The position numbers were made by a program, and so were the translations under genes. Positions 25,685 to 35,198 of a stretch of 64,000 nt of DNA are shown piece by piece. The first letter of the stretch is position 1, and every line of letters starts with the position of its first letter. The stretch is from Ruminococcus sp. (lineage in GTDB: Bacteria; Bacillota; Clostridia; Oscillospirales; Acutalibacteraceae): positions 74,043-138,042 of the forward strand of contig SFIQ01000004.1 of the NCBI GenBank assembly GCA_004555265.1, read 5' to 3'. The notes under the pieces were generated by a model that was given only the letters and a program-made list of their open reading frames with translations, searched no databases and was not told the DNA's origin.

Positions 25685-26059
25685 TTAAACCTCTGCAATG
25701 ACTTCTACTTCGACCAAAACATCTTTCGGCAATGCCGCCGCCGCGACACAAGAGCGTGCAGGCTTGGAGGAGAAATAACCGCCGTATATGCTGTTAAAGG
25801 TTGCAAAATCTGACATATTTTTTAAGAAGCAGGTGGTTTTGATAACCCGGTCAAAGCTCGAGCCTGCCGCCGCTAAAAGCGCGCCGATGTTTTTGCACAC
25901 CTGTTCGGTTTGACCCTCGATGGTGGTTGCTTCCACTTCGCTTGTTGCGGGATTAATCGCAATTTGACCGGAAGCATACAAAATGCCATTTACGATTTTT
26001 GCCTGCGAATACGGCCCGATGGCAGCGGGGGCGTTGTCGGTATGTACGGTTTCAATCAT
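25685..26059 (-). CDS. ridA: Reactive intermediate/imine deaminase
   Basis: 124 aa. RidA hydrolyses 2-aminoacrylate and 2-aminocrotonate, the reactive enamines released by threonine/serine dehydratase. AIGPYSQAK (about 13-21), the catalytic Arg in KPARSCVAAAALPKD (about 99-113) and the C-terminal VEVEVIAEV are conserved. It lies 18 bases downstream of ilvA, the enzyme that makes its substrate. Confidence 0.95.
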   Translation of the reverse strand: MIETVHTDNAPAAIGPYSQAKIVNGILYASGQIAINPATSEVEATTIEGQTEQVCKNIGALLAAAGSSFDRVIKTTCFLKNMSDFATFNSIYGGYFSSKPARSCVAAAALPKDVLVEVEVIAEV

Positions 26060-26077
26060 GTTTTATTCCTCCTAAAC

Positions 26078-27277
26078 TCAATATGCTTTAATTTGATAGC
26101 CTTTGGTAATTAAGGCGTTTTTAATGGATTCAATATGTTCAAAATTGCGCGTTTCCAAAACCAAGCGCAAATAACAGCCGTTGATGTCCGAGCCCTCCGA
26201 AGCACGCTCGTGGTGGACGGAAATAATATTACCGCCCTCGCTTGCTATCGTGTCGGCAACGCCCTTTAACTGACCGGGCTTATCAAGCAACTCAATGGTG
26301 AGCGAGTAGGTTCTGCCGGACTTTAACAAGCCGCGTTTAATGACGCGCGAAAGAATGGTAACATCAATGTTACCGCCCGAAACAAGACAACAGACCTTTT
26401 TGCCTTTAATGTCAATTTTATTAAACATTGCCGCCGCCACGGAAACCGCGCCCGCACCCTCGGCGATCAGTTTTTGCTGTTCAATTAGCGCGAGAATTGC
26501 CGCGGCAATTTCATCCTCAGAAACGGTTACAATGCCGTCCACATATTTTCGGCACATCTCAAATGTGACATCACCGGGTTCTTTGACGGCAATCCCGTCT
26601 GCAATCGTAGAAACCTCGTCTAATTTTTCAATTTTACCGTCTGCAACGGATTGGAGCATACTCGGTGCGCCTGCCGCCTGTACGCCGTAGACCTTTACTT
26701 TCGGATTGAGTGCTTTAATGGCAAATGCAACACCCGAAATCAGCCCGCCGCCGCCAATGGGGACGATTACGACATCAACATCCGGCAACTGCTCTAAAAT
26801 CTCCAAGCCGATTGTGCCTTGCCCTGCGATAACATCTTCATCGTTGAACGGGTGAATGAAGGTGTAGCCTTTTTCCTCTTTTAACTGCAATGCGCGGTTA
26901 TAGGCATCGTCATAAACGCCCTCTACAAGGCAAATATCCGCACCGTATTTGCGCGTAGCCTCCACTTTGGAAATCGGCGCGCCGTCGGGTAGGCAAATTA
27001 AAGATTTTATTCTGTTTTTGGTGGCCGCAAGCGCTACGCCCTGTGCGTGATTGCCCGCAGAGCAGGCGATAACGCCTTTGGCTTTTTCGGCGTCGGATAA
27101 CTGTGAAATTTTATATGCCGCACCGCGCACCTTGAACGAGCCCGTGACCTGCAAATTTTCGGTTTTTAAATGCACTTCACAGTCGGGGTTGATTTTCGGC
27201 GCCATAATCATATCTGTACGGCGGATGACATCTTTTAATTGAAATGATGCGTGATACACCTTGTCAAGCGTCAGCAT
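26078..27277 (-). CDS. ilvA: Threonine ammonia-lyase with ACT domain
   Basis: 399 aa from ATG 27275-27277; the frame is open upstream but the promoter lies there. It converts threonine to 2-oxobutyrate and ammonia. PLP lysine K49 is in TGSFKVRGA; the phosphate loop is VPIGGGGLISG (about 180-190); a C-terminal ACT-like domain (about 325-399) suggests allosteric control. The 400-residue length fits the short TdcB/IlvA form. It is co-transcribed with ridA. Confidence 0.95.
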   Translation of the reverse strand: MLTLDKVYHASFQLKDVIRRTDMIMAPKINPDCEVHLKTENLQVTGSFKVRGAAYKISQLSDAEKAKGVIACSAGNHAQGVALAATKNRIKSLICLPDGAPISKVEATRKYGADICLVEGVYDDAYNRALQLKEEKGYTFIHPFNDEDVIAGQGTIGLEILEQLPDVDVVIVPIGGGGLISGVAFAIKALNPKVKVYGVQAAGAPSMLQSVADGKIEKLDEVSTIADGIAVKEPGDVTFEMCRKYVDGIVTVSEDEIAAAILALIEQQKLIAEGAGAVSVAAAMFNKIDIKGKKVCCLVSGGNIDVTILSRVIKRGLLKSGRTYSLTIELLDKPGQLKGVADTIASEGGNIISVHHERASEGSDINGCYLRLVLETRNFEHIESIKNALITKGYQIKAY

Positions 27278-27313
27278 AGTTTTATCTCTTCTTTCAACCA
27301 ATGTTTGCAAACC

Positions 27314-27343
27314 ATTATATACCTCTTTCCCCGCAAAATGCAA
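27314..27343 (-). promoter_or_regulatory. Sigma-A promoter of ilvA-ridA
   Basis: Minus strand TTGCAT (27338-27343), 18 bases, perfect TATAAT (27314-27319). Confidence 0.65.
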
Positions 27344-27399
27344 CAATAAATCCGCGAAAGTCCCGAAAAATTTCAAAAGGATTAAATTTCAGTATTTTG

Positions 27400-27428
27400 T
27401 TGCTTTATATGGATTTTTGTTTTATAAT
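27400..27428 (+). promoter_or_regulatory. Sigma-A promoter of the glycoside hydrolase gene
   Basis: TTGCTT (27400-27405), 17 bases, perfect TATAAT (27423-27428), divergent from the ilvA promoter. Confidence 0.7.
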
Positions 27429-27467
27429 GCTTTGCGATTGATTTTTTTCGCGTTTAGGGGGAAAAGT

Positions 27468-30176
27468 ATGACAAAATTGCAGAATTTGATGCCGCTTTGG
27501 GGGCCGTATTCCAAAAAATACAGCGGCATTTCCCGCATTACAGACCACGCCGATGAAAAAGGTGTGCGGTTTGATTTGGTGGTGAGCCCTGCCGTTAGTA
27601 ATACCAACACTTGCCCGCCGAATGTGACCATTCCCGTGGGGGTACATCCATGGACGGCAAAAGCAGATTATACACACTATTCCTATCGTTGTGACTTGGA
27701 GTGGAAAGATAAAATTTATGCCGATGTTTCTTTCACAAAACTGACAGAGGACAGTGTTTTGGTGCGCACATCACTTGTCAACCATTCCGAATTGCCGCAA
27801 AACTGCCTTGTGAATTATTTTTCTGCACTCGAATTCCCCTCAAAATATACTACAACCGTTTCCTTGCCTGAAAAATGTATTTTTAAAAAGGCTTTGGACT
27901 ATGTGACCTTTGATTACAACACCCACCGCCCGTGGGACAAGCAGGTCATGGACGCGCTGCACAAAGGCGAGTTTTTTGACGATGCATTCACAGACCACCG
28001 TGGGCTTGGTGACCGAGATAACAACCGCTATATTTTGCAAAAATTTCCGAAATTCGGTGAGGAATCAGGGGACAGCGTTTCCTATGTATTTGACGGTATC
28101 TCTGTATTTGAAAACCCTGTATTAACCGTACGCTATCAAACAACGGGGGAAAAAGACAGCACCTTTACGCTGAACGGAAAAACAACCGTTGTGTTTCCTG
28201 CTACGCACAACGGATTGCAAACGGTACAAATCGCTTTGCCGCACGCAGAACAGGATGCTTTGGATTTATCTTTCGTTTCCGTTGGTACAGGTGGTGTGGA
28301 ATTTGATTTCTTGGTGATGTCGGAGCAAGCGGATGCTATGCAAATCATTTGCAAAACGGAGAAGCATCCTTTTGTACCGCAAATCGAAACGGCGCTTTTT
28401 TCGGACGGCGCGAAAGCGGTTTATCGGTATGACGGTGTAGAAAAACCGTTTGTATTGCGTACCTTTAACCCCTCCACACGGTTTCGTAAATTCCCCACAG
28501 GCGCGTTGGAGGACAGCCCGACCTCGCGTATCACGCAACCGGACGAAAGTTTCGGGGATATGCTTGAACAGTTCTCGGTGTCTTTTTCCAAGAAACACAG
28601 CGACGACGGATTTTATCACAACACGGTTGTGCATACCATATTTATCGAGCCCGGTGAAGAAAAAATCGAATATGCTGTGATCTCATACGGCGAAACAGAA
28701 TGCCAAACCGTGTCACAGTACGAAACAATTTATCAAAACGCCGTGCAGGGATTGGAGAAACTTATATACACCAAAGCCGGGAAACAGTATACTTTTTCCA
28801 ATCAGCTTTTGCGTGCCGCTATGTTTCAAAACACGGTGTATCCGCTGTATTTGCACGGGGAGTATGTCGTACATCACACGCCCGGCAAGCGCTGGGATTC
28901 TTTTTACACATGGGATTCGGGCTTTATCGGGTTGGATATGGCTTTGTATGCGCCGAAAATTGCCGACGGAATTCTCGATATGTATTTCAGCACCGAGGAG
29001 AATCCCGACTATGCCTTTTTGCTCCACGGCTCTCCCGTGCCCGTGCATATCTACCAATATTTTGAAATGCTCAATCATACCAACGACAAGACAGAATTAT
29101 ACGGGTATTACAGCCGTGCAAAATTGTTTTATGATTTCTTGGCGGGGAAAATCAACGGGTCTACCACCGCAAAGTTTAAAAGCGGAATGACAACCACCTT
29201 TGACTACTTCTATAATTGCAGCGGGATGGACGATTTGCCGCCGCAAAAAGCTATGTACCAAGAGAATATACAGCGTGTTTGCGCGCCGGTGATTTCATCC
29301 TCGCAGGTCATTCGTACTGCGAAAATGCTCAAAACCATTGCCGAACACCTCGGAAAAGACGAAGATGCGGCTGTTTATCAGGCGGATATAGACCGTTTGA
29401 CCACGGCTTTGCAAAAATGGTCTTGGGACGAGCAGTGCGGTTATTTTTCCTATGTAGTGCATGACAAAGACGGCTATCCGCAGGCACAACTTAGAACAAG
29501 CGATGGGGAAAACCTCAATAAAACCATGGACGGGATTTATCCGTTAATGGCAGGCGCAGTGACCGAGGCGCAAAAAGAGCGTATTCTCGGGCATTTAAAA
29601 AGCGATACCGAGTTGTTTACGCCTGTCGGTATCAGCGCCGTAGACAGAACGGCAGGCTATTATTTGCCCAACGGCTATTGGAACGGTAATGTATGGCTTT
29701 CGCACCAATGGTTTGTGTGGAAAACGATGTTAGACCTCGGCGAAACCGATTTTGCTTACAGAATTGCCGAAACCGCCCTGAATGCGTGGAAACGAGAGGT
29801 AGAATATTCCTACTACACCTTTGAGATGTTCAGCATTGAAACGGGTCGCGGCGGGTGGTTTCACAATTTCGGCGGGCTTTCCGCGCCAATTAACCTTTGG
29901 TCTGCCGCCTATTTTACACCGGGTACCTATCAAAGCGGTTTTGATACTTTTTGTGAACGCGCGGCATTTAACGATACATATACTGCGTTTTGCGGCTGTT
30001 TCACGAATACAGGTGCATACGATGGTGCTTTGCTGGTTGTAATGGCGGAAAACGGCAGTTACAGCGTAACATTAAACGGTGCGCCTGCCGTTTTTACGGC
30101 GCGCTTTGACGGTATGCTGGAAATCGCCCTGCCGAAGGGCTGCAAAAATGCAGAAATCCGTGTTCAACTGGTGTAA
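27468..30176 (+). CDS. GH63/GH37-like glycoside hydrolase with (alpha/alpha)6 barrel
   Basis: 902 aa from ATG 27468 (TTAGGGGGAAAA upstream). There is no signal peptide, so it is probably cytoplasmic. The N-terminal half (about 1-430) is beta-rich. The C-terminal half carries the alpha-toroid of mannosylglycerate hydrolase/trehalase-like enzymes: GKRWDSFYTWDSGF (about 470-483), NGYWNGNVWLSHQW (about 733-746), FEMFSIETGRGGWFHNFGGLSAP (about 785-807). Acidic residues in those motifs are the likely catalytic pair. The substrate is unknown; a glucoside or mannoside is likely. It overlaps the next convergent gene by 13 bases. Confidence 0.82.
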   Translation: MTKLQNLMPLWGPYSKKYSGISRITDHADEKGVRFDLVVSPAVSNTNTCPPNVTIPVGVHPWTAKADYTHYSYRCDLEWKDKIYADVSFTKLTEDSVLVRTSLVNHSELPQNCLVNYFSALEFPSKYTTTVSLPEKCIFKKALDYVTFDYNTHRPWDKQVMDALHKGEFFDDAFTDHRGLGDRDNNRYILQKFPKFGEESGDSVSYVFDGISVFENPVLTVRYQTTGEKDSTFTLNGKTTVVFPATHNGLQTVQIALPHAEQDALDLSFVSVGTGGVEFDFLVMSEQADAMQIICKTEKHPFVPQIETALFSDGAKAVYRYDGVEKPFVLRTFNPSTRFRKFPTGALEDSPTSRITQPDESFGDMLEQFSVSFSKKHSDDGFYHNTVVHTIFIEPGEEKIEYAVISYGETECQTVSQYETIYQNAVQGLEKLIYTKAGKQYTFSNQLLRAAMFQNTVYPLYLHGEYVVHHTPGKRWDSFYTWDSGFIGLDMALYAPKIADGILDMYFSTEENPDYAFLLHGSPVPVHIYQYFEMLNHTNDKTELYGYYSRAKLFYDFLAGKINGSTTAKFKSGMTTTFDYFYNCSGMDDLPPQKAMYQENIQRVCAPVISSSQVIRTAKMLKTIAEHLGKDEDAAVYQADIDRLTTALQKWSWDEQCGYFSYVVHDKDGYPQAQLRTSDGENLNKTMDGIYPLMAGAVTEAQKERILGHLKSDTELFTPVGISAVDRTAGYYLPNGYWNGNVWLSHQWFVWKTMLDLGETDFAYRIAETALNAWKREVEYSYYTFEMFSIETGRGGWFHNFGGLSAPINLWSAAYFTPGTYQSGFDTFCERAAFNDTYTAFCGCFTNTGAYDGALLVVMAENGSYSVTLNGAPAVFTARFDGMLEIALPKGCKNAEIRVQLV

Positions 30177-30487
30177 TCCTCAATAATTTTTTGAATTTCT
30201 GCGTCACTTTCTGCACAAATGCCTGCTTTAATTTTTTCCTGTTCCTCTTTCGGGAGTGTGTCTAAATACACATCGAAAATCTCTACGGGCATCGCGTAGC
30301 CTCTTTCATACAACGCAAGCTTGTCTTGATAGACGGTGAAGGTGTATTTCGGAACAGCGACTTTGCTGTTTGGCCTGACGGTGTCTTTTGTTTCCCCAGC
30401 GGAAAGAGAAAACAACCCGACTGCGGTGAGAACGATCAACGAACAGATAACGATACCAATGCATTTTAACAGTTTTTTTTGCATCAT
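30164..30487 (-). CDS. Hypothetical membrane-anchored protein with BofC-C-like domain
   Basis: 107 aa. One N-terminal hydrophobic segment (about 8-29) is followed by a small extracytoplasmic domain: FTVYQDKLALYERGYAMPVE, then YLDTLPKEEQEKIKAGI and IQKIIEDYTS. The pattern resembles the small domain found at the end of BofC and in many short clostridial proteins; that is a resemblance only. GAAAGGA lies 6 bases before the ATG. Function unknown. Confidence 0.6.
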   Translation of the reverse strand: MMQKKLLKCIGIVICSLIVLTAVGLFSLSAGETKDTVRPNSKVAVPKYTFTVYQDKLALYERGYAMPVEIFDVYLDTLPKEEQEKIKAGICAESDAEIQKIIEDYTS

Positions 30488-30641
30488 GGCACATCCTTTC
30501 TGCCTTATTTTGTGCAGAGTCGGGTAATTTTATTAAATTTCAGGGAAATTTGGAAATTTTTAATGAAATGCTGTCAAAAATATGTTACAATACATTTACT
30601 GTCTGTAATTATGCATATTTTTAATTCTTCGGAGGGCTTGT

Positions 30642-32960
30642 ATGGCGACCAATCGAACGAATCACAATACACGCGCGCGCGCAAAACAGCGTAAGCCGCG
30701 AAACGGCATTACGGCGTTACTTTGCGCGGTGTTTACAGCTTTGCTGACAATGCTCATTGTCGGTGTCTATTTTCTTGTCTTTATGATTTCCTATGTGGAC
30801 GGTGAGCCGAAAGTCAATTTGGAAGAATATAAGGAAAATCAGGACCAAACCACAATCATTTACGCCTATGATTCTAATGATGCGGTGGTGGAGCTTGCGC
30901 GTTTACACGGCGAGCAAAACCGTGTTTGGGTGACTTATCGCGAAAATCCCGATGAAAGTGTGATTCCGCAGCATCTTGCTGATGCGTATATTGCTTTGGA
31001 AGACAAGCGTTTTTATAAGCACAACGGCGTGGATTGGTTCAGAACCGCTTCTGCAATTATCAAGGACAAGGGCAACACGGGCGGTTCGACGATTACCCAA
31101 CAGTTGATTAAGAACCTGACGGGCGAAAATAAACGCACCTTAAACCGTAAGTTTTACGAAATTCTAATGGCGTTAAATTTGGAAAAGAATGTTTCCAAGG
31201 AAACCGTATTGGAAGCTTATATGAATACGGTTTATATGAGCCACGGCTGTTACGGCGTGCAGACAGCGGCGGAAAAGTATTTCGGTAAAAATGTGGAGGA
31301 CTTAAACCTTGCGGAATGTGCCTCTTTGGCAGCCATTACACAGGCACCGTCCAAATATGACCCGCTTTTGAAGCCGGAAGAAAACCGCAAGCGGCAAATG
31401 ACTTGCCTCGACAATATGCTGGCACAGGGCAAAATTACACAGGAAGAATATGACGAAGCCGTCGCTTACGAAATGGTTTTTACAAATAGTGAAAACTATG
31501 TGGAATCCGAAGATTTGGCATCGAAAAAAGTCCAAACCGAAAATGCCGTTTGGAGCTATTATGTCGATTATGTCATTCAAAGCGTGCGTAACGATTTGAT
31601 GGATCAATACAGCTACACATCGTCACAGGCTTCTTCTACGATTTATTCGGGCGGCTTGCGGATTTATTGCGCGGTGGATTTGCGCATTCAGGAGGCTATG
31701 GAGTCGGTTTATGTGAACCGTACAGGCTTCCCGAAATACAACAAAAACATTGACGATGCGCAGTCGGCCATGACCATTATGGATTACAGCGGCAGAATTG
31801 TCGGTATGGTCGGCGGTGCAGGGGAAAAGACAGAAAACCGCGGCTTAAACCGTGCGGCAAATTCTTTCCGTCAGCCCGGTTCTTCTATTAAACCGCTTTC
31901 GGTCTATGCGCCGGCCGTTAATGAAAAATATGTCACTTGGAGTACGCGTGTGACAAACTATGGTATTCCGCATTACTATACAAACGGGAAAAACGGCGGA
32001 TACGGCCCTGTTAACTACGGCGATGACCCCGGTTCGCCCAATTCGATGGTGAATGTCCAAAAGGCGATTTGCAAATCGTACAACACCGTTCCCGCGCAAA
32101 TTTTGCGGCAGATTGGGTATGAAACCAGCTTTAACTATGCGACGCAGAAATTCCGCCTTGCAAAGCTTGTGGACCCGACGGATAAGAACGCTTCTTCTTT
32201 GGCGGTCGGCGGTACTTATAAAGGTGTAACCACATTGGAAATGGCGGCGGCATATGCGGCGTTCGGTAATGGCGGGAAATATTTTGAACCGTACTGTTAT
32301 TACAAGGTGACAAACAGCAACGGATCTAAGGTGCTGTTACAACACGCGGAAAGCGAAGGCGAACAAATTATCTCGCCGGATACTGCCGACATTATGAATG
32401 AGCTTTTACAAACGGTTGTTACCGACGCGGCAGGGCAGGCGACTGCGCGCAATTACGGGCTTAAAAATTCTGTTTTGTTCGCCAAAACCGGTACCACCAC
32501 CGAGGACAAGGATCGCTGGTTTGTCGGCGGCACACCGTATTATGTAGCGGCGGTTTGGTTCGGTTGCGATACGCCGAAACAGATTTCCGATTATGTGTCG
32601 GGAAACCCCGCCGGCAGTATTTTTGATGAGGTTATGAACCGTGTGCATAAAGGACTGGAATCCAAGAGCTTTGAAAAGTTCTCGCCGATTGTGGAACAAC
32701 ACGCTTACTGTGTGCAAACCGGACTGTTGGCAAGCGATACCTGCCCGAATAAAGCGATGGGTTGGTACTCCAAGGAAAATTTACCGGCGTACTGTGTAAC
32801 CTGTACCGGTTCGGTAGCGCCCGAGCCGGAAGAAACACCCGCGGAAACACCGAACGACACGCCGGCTGCACCCCCTGAAACTACGGCGCCGGTCACAACA
32901 CAGCCTACGGAGCAAACTTCGGCTGAAACGCCGCCAACCGAGAATACCCCCGCTGACTGA
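30642..32960 (+). CDS. Class A penicillin-binding protein (glycosyltransferase/transpeptidase)
   Basis: 772 aa from ATG 30642 (GGAGGGC upstream). A short basic cytoplasmic tail and one membrane helix (about 27-50) lead to the GT51 domain: EDKRFYKHNGVDW (about 115-127) and GGSTITQQLIKNL (about 146-158). The transpeptidase has active-site SSIK (about 413), the KSYN box and KTGTT (about 612-616). The tail from about 725 is Pro/Thr/Glu-rich and probably disordered outside the cell. It polymerises and cross-links peptidoglycan. The dihydroorotase gene starts 9 bases after its stop. Confidence 0.96.
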   Translation: MATNRTNHNTRARAKQRKPRNGITALLCAVFTALLTMLIVGVYFLVFMISYVDGEPKVNLEEYKENQDQTTIIYAYDSNDAVVELARLHGEQNRVWVTYRENPDESVIPQHLADAYIALEDKRFYKHNGVDWFRTASAIIKDKGNTGGSTITQQLIKNLTGENKRTLNRKFYEILMALNLEKNVSKETVLEAYMNTVYMSHGCYGVQTAAEKYFGKNVEDLNLAECASLAAITQAPSKYDPLLKPEENRKRQMTCLDNMLAQGKITQEEYDEAVAYEMVFTNSENYVESEDLASKKVQTENAVWSYYVDYVIQSVRNDLMDQYSYTSSQASSTIYSGGLRIYCAVDLRIQEAMESVYVNRTGFPKYNKNIDDAQSAMTIMDYSGRIVGMVGGAGEKTENRGLNRAANSFRQPGSSIKPLSVYAPAVNEKYVTWSTRVTNYGIPHYYTNGKNGGYGPVNYGDDPGSPNSMVNVQKAICKSYNTVPAQILRQIGYETSFNYATQKFRLAKLVDPTDKNASSLAVGGTYKGVTTLEMAAAYAAFGNGGKYFEPYCYYKVTNSNGSKVLLQHAESEGEQIISPDTADIMNELLQTVVTDAAGQATARNYGLKNSVLFAKTGTTTEDKDRWFVGGTPYYVAAVWFGCDTPKQISDYVSGNPAGSIFDEVMNRVHKGLESKSFEKFSPIVEQHAYCVQTGLLASDTCPNKAMGWYSKENLPAYCVTCTGSVAPEPEETPAETPNDTPAAPPETTAPVTTQPTEQTSAETPPTENTPAD

Positions 32961-32968
32961 GGTGCACA

Positions 32969-34261
32969 ATGGTAGATTTACTGTTTAAAAATGCGCGGGT
33001 TGTTGACCCGTCACAAAAATTAGACCGTATATGCGATGTACTGTGTAAAGACGGTACGGTTGCTTTTATCGGGGAAAATATTGTGTGCAGTACGGCTGTA
33101 ACGATTGATGCTTCGGGGCTGATTTTAGCCCCGGGGCTGATTGACTTACACACACATTTGCGCGACCCGGGCTTTACGGAAAAAGAAGATATTATAACGG
33201 GTTGTGCGGCGGCGGCGGCCGGCGGTGTAACCACGCTTTGCGCCATGCCGAATACTCTGCCTGCTTGCGATACGCCTGAAACCATACGCTATGTCTTACA
33301 AAAGGCCGAAAAAGCGCAAGCGCGTGTCTTGCCTGTTGCGGCAATCACAAAGGGGCTAAAAGGTGAAAACCTGACCGATATGACGGCGCTGAAAGAAGCG
33401 GGTGCCTGTGCATTTTCCGATGACGGTGTGCCTGTGCACACCGCGGTACAAATGCAACAGGCGTTAGCACTTTCCGCAAAATTGAATGTGCCGATTTTTG
33501 CCCATACCGAGGATAGAAGCCTTTCCGCAGGCGGTATAGTGAATGACTGTGCACTTTGTACGGATTTGGGTGTAAAAGGAATTCCGAACTCCGCCGAGGA
33601 TGTCGGTACCGCGCGGGAAATCGCACTTTTGATGTCGGCGCCGCAAAACGCAAGGCTTCACATTTGCCATGTCAGCACGGCGGGAAGCGTCTCGCTTATT
33701 CAAGATGCCAAAGCGCGCGGACTGCATATTACCGCTGAAACCTGCCCGCATTATTTTATGTTTACGGATGCGAAAATCAGCGAGAAAGATGCCGATTACC
33801 GTATGAATCCGCCTCTGCGCTCGGAAAATGACCGCCAAGCGGTTTTGCGCGGCGTTTTAGACGGTACTTTAGATGTGATTGCCACGGACCACGCCCCGCA
33901 TACTGCGACGGAAAAAGCGGATTTCTATACGGCACCGAACGGGGTTATCGGTATGGAAACCTCGTTTTCAGCAAGCTATACGGCGCTTGTGCAATCCGGT
34001 ATGCTGTCCGTTTCAGAGTTAATTGAAAAAATGTCTGTTCGCCCGGCGCAAATTCTCGGCATTGACGGCGGAACATTGCGTATCGGTGGGCGTGCGGATT
34101 TAATCTTGATTGATGAGAACGAAGTATGGACGGTCGATACGGAGAACTTGCACGGCAAGTCCAAAAACTGTGTATTTAAAAACTGCACCTTACAGTCAAA
34201 AATCAAAATGACTGTTTCGGCAGGCAGAATTGTTTATAACGACGGGATAAAGGAGAACTGA
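32969..34261 (+). CDS. pyrC: Dihydroorotase
   Basis: 430 aa, class I. It closes carbamoyl-aspartate to dihydroorotate. The metal ligands are in DLHTHLRDPG (about 57-66), FAHTED (about 175) and ATDHAPHT (about 305-312); the C-terminal GRADLILID is typical of amidohydrolases. Catalytic residues appear intact, unlike the carAB pair further down. No promoter or PyrR attenuator is seen in the 8-base gap after the PBP gene. Confidence 0.95.
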   Translation: MVDLLFKNARVVDPSQKLDRICDVLCKDGTVAFIGENIVCSTAVTIDASGLILAPGLIDLHTHLRDPGFTEKEDIITGCAAAAAGGVTTLCAMPNTLPACDTPETIRYVLQKAEKAQARVLPVAAITKGLKGENLTDMTALKEAGACAFSDDGVPVHTAVQMQQALALSAKLNVPIFAHTEDRSLSAGGIVNDCALCTDLGVKGIPNSAEDVGTAREIALLMSAPQNARLHICHVSTAGSVSLIQDAKARGLHITAETCPHYFMFTDAKISEKDADYRMNPPLRSENDRQAVLRGVLDGTLDVIATDHAPHTATEKADFYTAPNGVIGMETSFSASYTALVQSGMLSVSELIEKMSVRPAQILGIDGGTLRIGGRADLILIDENEVWTVDTENLHGKSKNCVFKNCTLQSKIKMTVSAGRIVYNDGIKEN

Positions 34262-34263
34262 AT

Positions 34264-35181
34264 ATGGGCTTTGACAGACTTTGCACGGCGATACTTGCGA
34301 AAAATAATCCGACGGTGGCGGGGCTTGACCCAAAATTGGATTTTATTCCCACTTTTATCAAAGAAGCGTCTTTTCAGAAATACGGCAACACCTTAGAGGG
34401 TGCGGCAGATGCGTTGTTGACATTTAATAAAGGGTTGATTGACACCTTGTGTGACATTGTGCCGGCGGTTAAGCCGCAATGCGCTTACTATGAAATGTAC
34501 GGTTGGCAAGGCGTGCGGGCGTTGTATGAAACCATTCGGTATGCCAAAGAAAAAGGCTTATTTGTCATTACCGATGGGAAACGCAACGATATCGGCACCA
34601 CGATGGAAGCCTATGCGGCAGCACACCTCGGTACTGTCTCTGTCAACGGTGAACCGGTTGCGCCGTTTGATGCAGATGCCCTCACCGTGAACGGGTATCT
34701 CGGTACAGACGGGATTGCACCGCTGTTAAACATCTGCAAGGAACAGGATAAAGGCATTTTTGTGCTTGTGAAAACCTCAAACAAATCTTCGGGCGAGTTG
34801 CAGGATAAACAGATAGGCGATAAAACGATTTATCGTACGATGGGGGATATGTGTGAACATTGGGGCGCAGAGTCCTGCGGGGCGCACGGATATTCCGCAG
34901 TCGGCGCTGTGGTTGGTGCCACATACCCTGCACAGCTTGCGGAATTGCGTGCGGCGCTTCCCCACACATTCTTTTTGGTGCCCGGCTACGGTGCGCAAGG
35001 CGGCGGTGCAAAGGATGTTGCACCTGCGTTTGACACTAACGGTTTAGGCGCAGTCATCAATTCATCCCGTGGGATTATGTGCGCTTACCAAAAAGGGGCG
35101 TACACAGAAGAACAATATGCAGAAGCTGCGCGCGCCGAAGCTATTCGTATGCGTGACGAGCTGTTATCAGTCAGAAAATAA
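34264..35181 (+). CDS. pyrF: Orotidine 5'-phosphate decarboxylase, type 2
   Basis: 305 aa, the longer type 2 form. It makes UMP from OMP. The catalytic D-x-K-R-x-D box is DGKRNDIG (about 100-107); GLDPKLDFIP (about 20-29) binds substrate; LVPGYGAQGG (about 238-247) is the phosphate loop. It starts 2 bases after pyrC. Confidence 0.95.
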   Translation: MGFDRLCTAILAKNNPTVAGLDPKLDFIPTFIKEASFQKYGNTLEGAADALLTFNKGLIDTLCDIVPAVKPQCAYYEMYGWQGVRALYETIRYAKEKGLFVITDGKRNDIGTTMEAYAAAHLGTVSVNGEPVAPFDADALTVNGYLGTDGIAPLLNICKEQDKGIFVLVKTSNKSSGELQDKQIGDKTIYRTMGDMCEHWGAESCGAHGYSAVGAVVGATYPAQLAELRAALPHTFFLVPGYGAQGGGAKDVAPAFDTNGLGAVINSSRGIMCAYQKGAYTEEQYAEAARAEAIRMRDELLSVRK

Positions 35182-35198
35182 ACGAAAGGGCTGTCCTT